Assembly: GCA_965644315.1 (NCBI GenBank)
Contig: CBFFRQ010000193.1
Location: 1-31,131, forward strand
Origin: Caecitellus pseudoparvulus
Taxonomy: Eukaryota > Bigyra: Bicosoecida
Direction of reading: 5' to 3'
DNA length: 31,131 nt
Below, one piece after another: positions 20,601 through 31,131 of the stretch. How positions within the stretch are numbered: the first letter of the stretch is position 1; every line of letters starts with the position of its first letter. The position numbers were made by a program, and so were the translations under genes. The notes beneath the pieces were generated by a model that was given only the letters and a program-made list of their open reading frames with translations, ran no database searches and was not told the origin of the DNA.

Positions 20601-20734
20601 TTGAAGTCAATGGCTGTGTTGAAGTCGATGGCTTCACACAAAGCCCGCAGGCACTCAGGTGCCTCAACTTCCTCCACAGGCTGGTGCTTGAAATCCAAAC
20701 GCCAACACCTCTCGAGCAGCACTAATTCGTCCAT
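14640..20734 (-). CDS. Propeller-SPRY-EF-hand-like membrane protein, two exons
   Basis: The ATG at 20734 lies in a perfect Kozak-type context (GCCGCCATGG). The frame runs to 16340. A 59-base GT-AG intron (16339-16281) would join it in phase to the frame ending at 14640, giving about 2,011 residues. Residues about 1-680 have WD40-like strands (TIVLWRL, SVALVGID, DRMIKLMTL), suggesting a beta-propeller. Low-complexity sequence follows, then a clear SPRY domain near 890-1035 (GRYYYELQM, YLQVGWV, NSWAWDG, DIISCAVDYDKRTMTFGLN). The C-terminal exon has alanine-rich helices and an EF-hand-like loop DTDGGGISFDEF at 1855, one residue short of canonical. A degenerate second loop follows, then a membrane segment near 1926-1950 and a short tail. 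SPRY domains bind proteins. The whole architecture is unfamiliar to me; a calcium-responsive membrane scaffold is a guess. Confidence 0.8.
16281..16339 (-). other. Candidate intron in the SPRY gene
   Basis: The long upstream frame stops at 16301 while the downstream frame is coding-like from about 16280. Donor AAG|GTGCAG at 16339 and acceptor GGGCAG|GTG at 16281 remove 59 bases and join the two frames in phase 0. An alternative acceptor TCGCAG at 16272 (68 bases) also keeps the frame. A frameshift or sequencing indel is the competing explanation. Confidence 0.5.
20592..20627 (-). repeat. 18-base tandem duplication in the SPRY gene
   Basis: Two adjacent 18-base units (20592-20609 and 20610-20627) differ at one base. 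They encode AIDFNT twice near residue 40 of the propeller-SPRY protein. The unit is a multiple of three, so the frame is preserved. It looks like recent replication slippage. Confidence 0.85.
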
Positions 20735-21303
20735 GGCGGCAGGTTAGGCAGATGAGGTATCCCACATAAGTGCATATCCTGACATGAACAGGTAGCGGTG
20801 AGAATCTGCTCCCCCGCTTGCATCTCGACCAACAAGGCGCCAGTGCTACTCCGGCAAGCCATTTCAACAGCAACCGCGTACTTTCCCCGCAGCAGCGACA
20901 CCAAAGAAGACTTCCAACTTTCACGCCTCGCACCGAGCAATTTATCTACAACATACACCTTCCAGCTTCAGCAGCCACCCCCACCTTGCGTCAGCTTCTC
21001 CAGAATCGGCTGTGCAAGCCGCAGCTAACAACCGATTTCCGCTCCACAGCTGATTTGTTTGCTCTGTCCCCTGATAACCTTCCACTTTGTCGTGACAGAA
21101 AGGCAAGCCAAATGAGAATTCAAGTATTGGAGTGGTTCAAAAATGAGCAATCAGTTTTCCCTTAGCCTCTCGCTGCCGAGCTTCCACGCTTTGCAGAGTT
21201 GTCCAGCCTGTTGTGGTACAGATATCTACCCGTGCAGAGAATGCGTACATGTATGTTCCCACCAAAACCAACCAAAGGTGGGGAGGCTTCTCGCTTGAAT
21301 TTG
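20735..21303 (-). other. Intergenic region between the two large genes
   Basis: Both neighbours are on the minus strand, so this roughly 570-base stretch holds the 3' UTR of the NTPase gene (right) and the promoter and 5' UTR of the SPRY gene (left). It is visibly more AT-rich than the flanking genes. No TATA box or further gene stands out. Confidence 0.5.
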
Positions 21304-24300
21304 TCAATGTTCTGCATCCAACTCTTCCCGTGGATCGCCCATCTTTATCTCCAACGGTTTCAGCTCGGGGGGCAAAAAATTCTGTTCGAACACCCCATAG
21401 AAGCCTGGGACATAAGCTTTCGATAATGCGTGGGACTTGCCCTGTGGGGTTCGGGTGCAATAAATGAAAAACAGCTCGACGTCCTTCACTTCGGTGATCA
21501 ACTCGGACAGAGGCAGGGGAGGACTCTCGTGGCCCTGTCCAAATGCTGCAGCTCCTTCACCGGCAACCGATTGTGGGGCCACAGGTTCCTCTGCTTCATC
21601 TTCGCCGACTTGAGTGCCAGCCTCTGATGTTTTCCTGCTCTTCTTCCGGCCTGTCTCGAGAGGAGGCGACACCAGCAGCTGCTTGGTCAACTCAATCACT
21701 GCATCGCGGTCTTCTTCAGGCAGCAACTTCGGTTCCATGAGGAGCTCCTTGAAATCACCACTGTGGTCGTATACCACTCGGCAGTTGAGGTCAATCGGCA
21801 CTCCAAAAGTCCACAGGATTAAGTTCGCAAGTGTAGCCTTAGTCTCCTCAGTTTCCTTCGGATTGTCGAACTTCATCTGGGTTCCTTGGATCTTCCTGAG
21901 ATAGCCCTCATCGCAGGCAAGGTTGGCCAGGTCAGCTAAAGTTGGAGGAACTTTCTTTTTCGGTTTTTCTCCGAGGCGTGTTACCCTTAAATTATCGAGC
22001 GTTCGTTTACTCGCGTGGCCGGCAAGGGTTGAGATTGTGGTTTCGATGAAAGCAACCTGTAGCTTTGATGGTTCGGGTTCGGTGTTGTCTTCATCCTTGA
22101 TCTCTGGCGAGCGCCTGAACACGACGAAGTCCACAGCTGGAAAGTTGTGGGGTGTGCGCACCACGTGCACGCTCCCTGGAGCGAGGTTCTGCACGACATG
22201 CACATCGGCAGCAGACAAGCCAGCGCCTTTCGCTTCTTGCTTGGTCTGAGCTGCGAGGATGGAACCCGGGTCCGAGCCCAGGGAGTAGGTCCGAAGCACC
22301 ACTTTTGGGGGTCTGGACTGCATGCTTGAGAGCTTTTCGTAGGATGACCCAAACATGCCCAGCTCTAGCAATGTGGCCAGAGTGTCCTCGAAGTCCTCTC
22401 CACTGCCCAAGTGGGTCACACCATTCATGATTCGGTCCCAAGCTCTCTTCTGACTCAGAGAAGCCTCCGGCCCAGCGAGCTCTCGGTGGAGCGAGATGAG
22501 GGACCTTATGTAAGCATGCCTCGCAACGTGGGAGGAGAACCGCACATTGCCCTCCAGAGTCATTTTGTTGGGGTCGATCCTCGACAGGATCGAAGCAGCA
22601 GCCATCGTGTGACTCAAGAACAACTTAACGCCTCTTTCCTCCTCTGTTGTCTCCAAAGTGCCTTCCGTCAGTCGTGTAAGGCAGCGATCCTCCATCTGCT
22701 GTCTCATGTCACCCCAAGCTGCTTTCAGAGCCACCTGAAACCAATCAGTGTCAATGCTTGAGCTTGCTTTTGTCCGCGCCACTGCCCTAGTTAAGGCACG
22801 AGCAAGCCCACCCACAGACAAGACGAAGTTGTCGAACAATTTCAGGTTGTCAGCATCGCTCAGGGCTCTCATAGCCCTGGGGGGGAGCTGCAGAGAGCAG
22901 TCTTGGCCCGCTTGAAGGTCTGCAACGGTGTGAACCTGCTCGGTCCAGCCCAACGCATCAGCGTTTCTCTTTGGCCCAAGCATGAGCAAGCGGGAAAGCT
23001 CTGGGCTGAGTCGCTCCATTTCAAAGAAAGGGATGTCTTCGTCTGTGGATGAGCCAAAATCGAACCTGAACTCAATAGGCTCCAGTACTTTCTTCTTCTC
23101 AGTGCCTTTGCCTTTTCCTTTGTCGCTGCTGTCTGCTTTGCCTTTGCTTCTTTTTGTGTTGTCGCCTTCGTCAGTGCCACTGCTTCCTTCTGCGCCATCT
23201 TTTCCTTCTTTGCCTTCTTTAGACTTGTCTTTATTCAAGTCAAGATGCGCAGCATGGAAATCTGGTGAGTAGGCGAACACCCTGCTCGAGTTCTTGGTCC
23301 AAATGAACAACTCATTCAGCTCCTTCCACCAGAGGGGATCCCCAGGAGGCTTTTTATCAAGCACGGCCTGCAAGTGGTTTGCCTCGTCGACAATGAACGA
23401 TGCAGGGAGGCTCTTCGGGTTTTTTCCTTTTGCTTCACCTCCACGATTGTACGCAGAGTCTTGAGCGATGAGCAAGCTGTGAAGTGCTTCGTGTGCTCTG
23501 GCTCCTTCCTTGCCAATCGCTGCCATGTCCATGCACACTTGAGGCCTGAGCAGGCTATTCCCGCAAGACATTGACAAACCACCTTGCATGAGGTTGTGGA
23601 ACAGATTCTCGAATTCTGGCTTTGAGGGAGCGAACACGTTCGACTCCGACATGTACAAAACGTCACCCCCCGCCCCGATGCCAATCATCGTGGCAAGCGC
23701 CCGTAGAGATGCCGACTTCCCAGTTCCGTGAGCAGCAGTGGCCATGACCCCCGGAAGAGCACCAAAACAAGTCTTGGCGGACTTCTCGAACAACCTCATC
23801 CGTCCGCGCGTGAGAACGAAGGTGGTGAGCATTAGGTCTTGTTCAAGGCTGGAGGACGACGCCTCAGAGCGAACGCCGAAAACAGTTGGTCGCAAGCCCT
23901 GAACTTTCAAGCCTCCGAATGAAACTCTCTTCAAACCTGTTTTATCATGCTGAAATTTATACGGCTGCTCCAACCAAATCGGCAGCCGCAGCACCACAGC
24001 CTCTAAAATGCCGTTCATGTAGATTGGAGAGCAACCTGCTGTCCACTTGATGTTCTTTCCTTCACTTGCCGTGGGATCCTCGCACTTGGCTTTCGTCAAT
24101 CCGTCTTTGAGTGCATCAGCGACACTCCATTGAGAAATTTCAGCTCCCACGAAGGCATCCCCCGCATCAAGCAGCCAGCCAAAGTTGTCCGCCAAGATCT
24201 CCAAAGTTGAATCGTCAGTATTGAGGAGACCCTGAATGTACTGCTTGTCTCCGACACCCGCATCTTTGAGCTGCTTCTTGGCCGCGTCTTTGCCTCGCTT

Positions 24301-25475
24301 CTTCAACAACAGCATCGAACGGAGAGGCACGCCCAAGTTCATGACCGATAATTCCCGGGCTTGGCTGTTGAACCACGCAGTGCGGACGGCCACTTCCAGC
24401 TGCGCCTTGAAGTCGGCCATCATGCTTGCAGAGACATGCTCAGGCAGCTCCTCTTTGCAAAATGCGTCAATGTCACACTTGGCCAGTGAGTCCACAGAGT
24501 GAGAGCAGACGCTCTTCAGAACCTTGACTCTGTCCTCCGCCTTCGTAGTACCCTGCATCATCTTCATGGAGACCCTCACGACTCCACAACGCTTGAGAAT
24601 TTCCCACAGCTCGTCTCCAGCACTTTTCTGAATAAACAAAAGCAAGCAGCCACTATGATGCGCAAGGAAGGGGAACACAAAGCGGGAAGTGCTCAACTCA
24701 CCTTGCATGTCAACACTTCACTCTTGATGGCTTCCTGTGCTTCCATCTTCGCCACCATCTTCGCCAGCTTGGTTTCGATCTTCAACAGTTCGGCCTTTGC
24801 GCCGCTCAAGTATGTCGGCAGCTTCCTCACCCACACTTGAGTAACGCGGTTTTCGAACTTCACCCCAATCGAGCTGATCAGTTCACCTTCTTGAGCAAGT
24901 TCCAAGCTGACGTCAATTGGCATGTCAAAAATGGAAGCAAGGAAACTATTTTGTTTTTCGGTACTTTCATTCTCGAATCGAATCCCAAAATCAACTTGAG
25001 TTATGAAGCCGCTTGAGACGAGGGCTTGAACCACGTTTACGTCGGGAGGTGCCTGCGAAGAAGGCCAGACAAAGTGCAGGGCACGATGCCTCGCGCAGGC
25101 ACACCTCAAGGGCAAGCTACGTACCTTCAGCTTCTTGAGGGCAGAAAGGGCTATTTCCAATGGAACCTCTCCTTCTGCTTGCTCAAGCTCAGCCAAAGCC
25201 ACAAGCAACTTCTCCCTCTTCTTCTGCGGAGTCTTTCCCCACCATTTCGTGCTCCGTAGCACTTCCCTGACCTCCCGAGGTCCCTCCGTCGCAGCACCAG
25301 CCACAGATGAAGCGTGGCGCAGCAAGCTGGGTGCCTGGGGCGGCTTGGGTGTGCGCGGTGGAGGCCAGAGCACTGGAGCAGGAGCAAATTCCGCTCCAAC
25401 ACTGCGCAACGCCAACACAGGCCGCAGTGACGCCCCCACAGCACGTGACAAAGTCACTGCAGCCTTCAAGCTCAT
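21304..25475 (-). CDS. P-loop NTPase with C-terminal nuclease-like domain, RHS/Crinkler-like
   Basis: Three exons (25475-25125, 25052-24702, 24627-21304) join in phase 0 to about 1,341 residues. The ATG at 25475 begins a presequence-like N-terminus rich in Ala, Leu, Ser and Arg with no acid until about residue 29, suggesting mitochondrial import. The NTPase core has Walker A AAHGTGKSASL (Lys538) and Walker B SFIVDEANH (Asp648, Glu649). A Lys/Glu/Ser/Gly-rich insert follows near 695-750. The C-terminal part contains HNFPAVDFVVF (Asp1067) and LQVAFIETTIS (Glu1096), a spacing like the PD-(D/E)xK-type nuclease segment of RHS and Crinkler (CRN) proteins. RHS genes are subtelomeric in trypanosomes. 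Family placement is inference from this architecture; a STAND- or AAA-type NTPase of another family is possible. The very C-terminus is acidic and proline-rich with no recognised motif. Confidence 0.75.
24628..24701 (-). other. Intron 2 of the NTPase gene
   Basis: A 74-base intron with donor AAG|GTGAGT and acceptor TTTATTCAG|AAA. Reading through it meets a TGA at once, and removing it joins the N-terminal frame to the long NTPase frame in phase 0. The pyrimidine-rich run before the acceptor is clear. Confidence 0.85.
25053..25124 (-). other. Intron 1 of the NTPase gene
   Basis: A 72-base intron with donor AAG|GTACGT and acceptor CTTCGCAG|GCA. Its length is a multiple of three and it has no stop, so the frame stays open through it. 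The encoded Cys/Arg-rich peptide differs from its surroundings and both splice sites fit consensus well, so removal is more likely than translation. Confidence 0.75.
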
Positions 25476-26546
25476 GGTACCTTGCCTAGATGTTCAGGCA
25501 CCGCAGATGCTCCAGGTGCGCGCTCACTACTCAAAGTTGCGCTGGTGCGGAAGTGTGCGAAAGTCCGCACAACGTAGAGCTGCACGAAGCTCTGAGGTGA
25601 GGCAAGCTTGAGCACGATGTGCCGGATGAACAGTACACACTTCGCCCAAGGGCACTTTCATGAAATATGATGTTTTTGCCGTCAGCGCACCGTTGCGCAG
25701 GTTCGGCAAGCCATGTGAAAGGCTGTCTTAAGAGCTACGCGAATGATGCAAAAATATGTCTCACGCAGCTGAAACCGGAGTACAGTATCATGGGGTAAAG
25801 TTGGGACAGGGTAAAGATGGGACAAAATAGATAGCAGGGAAGAAATTGAAGTTGGGACAAGCATCTTGGCGGGGGGTGGAGGGGGGGGGTGCTACTTGTA
25901 TCTTGCCCTCACCGCAGCTCTGGCGTCACGTGTGCATGGGAATATGCTGGAAATGGGCAAAATTGGTGCGGTGCCCAATGATCATGTGCGCGAATGAGGC
26001 ACATTGCAGTGGTTCGTGCGAACCTCAGACGCCAGTCCAGGGACGCGCAGGGGGCCTCACAAAGCCAGTAGCCTCGCTGCGTTTCAAGTTTGTTGAGTGC
26101 TGGTCGCGGCGACCTGCACCATCGCTGTAATCCATCAAGGGCAAGTCCGAATCGTATGACTTCGTTACCCAGCTTGAAGACGGCGACGAGGTGTTTCGAC
26201 GGCTTTGCAACGCTCCTTGGAGATAATGCCCGAACAGGAGACGAGATTTCCAAAACTTTGTGCTGCATACAATCCTAATAGATTTATGGAAGTGTTCCTG
26301 TCCAAAGCATGCCCGGGGGTTGTCTCTCTCCCGCCAGAGAGCGCTGCACAGTGCGGGTGTGGTGTTTCGCTTTGCCTCACCACGCCAATCCACGAGGCCT
26401 GCGATATCTCTGCATTGGGCTGCACTCTACCGGCTCTGAACAGCTGAGAGGTCCGTTACATGAAGGTAGTCTGATGAAACGTTGAATTATTCTGCAAGTC
26501 TCTCATACCACGCGTCTAGCCTCGGGGTCCTGGCTGGCCTGTGTGT
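25476..26546. other. Intergenic region upstream of the NTPase gene
   Basis: About 1.07 kb between the NTPase start (minus strand) and the 3' end of transposon copy B. No gene is recognisable. It holds a 16-base tandem motif and a G-rich tract (listed separately) that lie roughly 320-415 bases upstream of the NTPase ATG. Confidence 0.5.
25793..25859 (+). repeat. 16-base tandem motif, 2 to 3 copies
   Basis: GGGTAAAGTTGGGACA at 25793-25808 is followed directly by GGGTAAAGATGGGACA (one mismatch) at 25809-25824. A partial copy, AAGTTGGGACA, lies at 25849-25859. The left copy is preceded by TACAGTATCATG, which could be a TA target site plus the end of a Tc1/pogo-type transposon, but I found no inverted partner in the window. 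A regulatory role near the NTPase gene is equally possible. Confidence 0.6.
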
Positions 26547-26597
26547 GGATGAAACTCCCTTCACCCAGCCGGAGAGCCAGCGGCTCTGCTCCAGCCC

Positions 26598-29695
<3,098 letters not shown>

Positions 29696-30963
29696 TTAGT
29701 GCTCGTACAGTGAGCCTGCCAGTGCAGCATTCGCGGCAGGCTGCACAGCCCAGGAGTCCCTTGTGACGGCGTGTGTTGTGCCTGCCAGGGTGCCTGCCTT
29801 GCCCTCCATGTCCTCACATGGCTCGATGTACCTGTACAGCATGTTGCCTTGCTTCTCAGTGGCATCCTTCCTCAGTGCTGCGTCCACGGAGCCTTGCCCA
29901 TCTCGCAGCGCTGACGCGACGCCCAGCTCAGCAGGGTTGTCAGGGAAGGCCATCAGCACCCCTTCTCCATGCTGGGGCGGCAGTCTAGCCCGGCTTATCG
30001 CTGCACGGGTGGCCATGACGGTCGCCCCAGGCAGTCCCAGAGTCACAGGCTGCGCGGGGGATGCCATGAGCATGCCCAGCACAGAGCCCACTGAGCCAGC
30101 CAGGGCAGCCGCGCTGGGAGGCACGATCATGTCAGAGGGAGCCTCAGGGAGGCACTCAGGAGCTACGTCGTCCTTGGTGCACTGCTGGACGAACTCGTCG
30201 CCGGCAGGGGCGGCCCCCAGCAGCAGCCGGCTGGCTGTACCAGCACTGGCTTGCACCATGGCTCGTGCACTGGAGAAGGCTTGAGTGAACCAAGTGGTGC
30301 CCTGGCCGCCTGGAAGGCTTCGGCGGAAGAACTCTTCAGCCATGTCTGCGATGGCCCGTGGATACAGCATCCACTCGCCGCTGGAGCTGGGGGGGTCCAT
30401 GGCTGGGCTTGCAGCGCCTCCACAGCCAGAGCCAGTGCCTGCGCAGAGGCAGCACCATTGCCGTGACGCTGTGGCGTGGCGAGCAAGGCGCTTTAACACG
30501 CACATGGATCGGCAACCACAACGTCTGGGGAAGGTTTAGGCATTTCTACCACTACATGGTGTGAGGCACCCGATTCTGCGCCGCAGGGAGGCTCGGCGTG
30601 CTGGCTGCGCAGCTGGGCGAAACGCCTGTTTGAGGCACCACCACGCCACGCACCTGCCGCCAGCTTCATGGCCCGCGCATGCCCACATCGGTGGTTGGAG
30701 AAGTTCCTGGGATTCTTCCCTCGCCAGTGACACCCTCTTCGCAAACAGTGGTAGTGTGTTCTGCTCCTGAGGTCAGCTCCAGAGGAGCGACCCTGCGAGG
30801 CACGCAACCCCTCAGCCTGCTCTTGCCTCCAGCGCGCACAGTGCACGCAGTGACGGGCGTCAGACGAAGAAACTTTAATCAGGAACGGCCCTTGTTGCAA
30901 GTTCAGAGGCGGAGACGGCGCTGGAAGGGCCGTGGGCGACGCCGCGAAAATGGGCTGGTCCAT
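29696..30963 (-). pseudogene. Unknown transposon protein, copy B, frame-shifted
   Basis: Two frames, 30963-30493 (about 156 residues) and 30505-29696 (about 269 residues), match the copy A protein in series. The first has CVHCARW, then CHWRG and NHRCGHARAMKLAAGAW, a Cys/His pattern that may be a zinc finger. The second has GEWMLYPRAIADMAEEFF, LLLGAAPAGDEF, LPEAPSDMIVPP, GSVDAALRKDATEK and MLYRYIEPCEDM. The switch between frames coincides with a 4-base difference from copy A (TATG at 10275-10278 is absent here). The stop at 29696-29698 separates it, in the same frame, from the transposase N-terminus, so an ancestral fusion is possible. The family is not recognised. Confidence 0.5.
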
Positions 30964-31131
30964 GCCAAAAACAGCGCCTGTGGGGCTGGTGGCAGCCCAA
31001 ACAATAAATCAAAGCCTGCAAATATCCTCTATGGGATGCCAAAATTGCGCCCTGTCAGCGAAAATACTGGAGGTGGTGCGAGAATGTTTTGCCCATTTCC
31101 AATACATTGCCATGCCAGCGCAAAATCCGCA
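30964..31131 (-). other. Outer part of transposon copy B
   Basis: Non-coding sequence homologous to about 9640-9806 of copy A, including the 36-base exact match at 30969-31004. The similarity continues to the last base of the window, so the true end of the element is beyond it. Confidence 0.6.

Overview
This window is a eukaryotic chromosome end. It opens with about 1.87 kb of uninterrupted C-strand telomere repeat (CCCTAA, i.e. TTAGGG on the 3'-ending strand) and runs about 29 kb into the subtelomere. Short GT-AG introns, a Kozak-type start, long GC-rich coding regions, non-LTR retrotransposons and a DDE transposon all fit a GC-rich nuclear genome. I cannot name the organism. A unicellular alga or other protist is my inference from gene content and the TTAGGG repeat.

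Region 1 (1-9193) is layered: telomere / element 1 / short telomere array / element 2 / longer telomere array. Both elements lie on the + strand, 5' end toward the chromosome tip and 3' end abutting older telomere repeat. Element 1 encodes one large basic, proline-rich protein and no reverse transcriptase. Element 2 encodes a non-LTR reverse transcriptase whose 5' end, including any endonuclease, is cut off where telomere repeat begins. The two share a 3'-terminal region of about 190 bases with conserved hairpins, and both end in the same motif directly joined to CTAACCC. This looks like repeated attachment of retroelements to the chromosome end, each followed by new telomere repeat. A Gag-like-only element appears to share 3' signals with an RT-bearing one, an arrangement analogous to HeT-A and TART in Drosophila.

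Region 2 (9194-14639) holds a short copy (A) of a transposon family and a broken ankyrin-repeat gene. Region 3 (14640-25475) holds two large minus-strand genes. One is a roughly 2,011-residue protein with a propeller-like N-terminus, SPRY domain, EF-hand-like region and C-terminal membrane segment. The other is a three-exon, roughly 1,341-residue P-loop NTPase with a C-terminal nuclease-like segment, resembling RHS/Crinkler-type proteins, with a mitochondrial-type N-terminus. Region 4 (25476-31131) is an intergenic stretch and a long copy (B) of the same transposon family, in inverted orientation, carrying a DDE-type transposase with an (SD)n insert. Copy B runs off the window end.

Several genes show single frame changes. 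Some are probably introns, some decay, and uncorrected sequencing indels cannot be excluded from one sequence alone.
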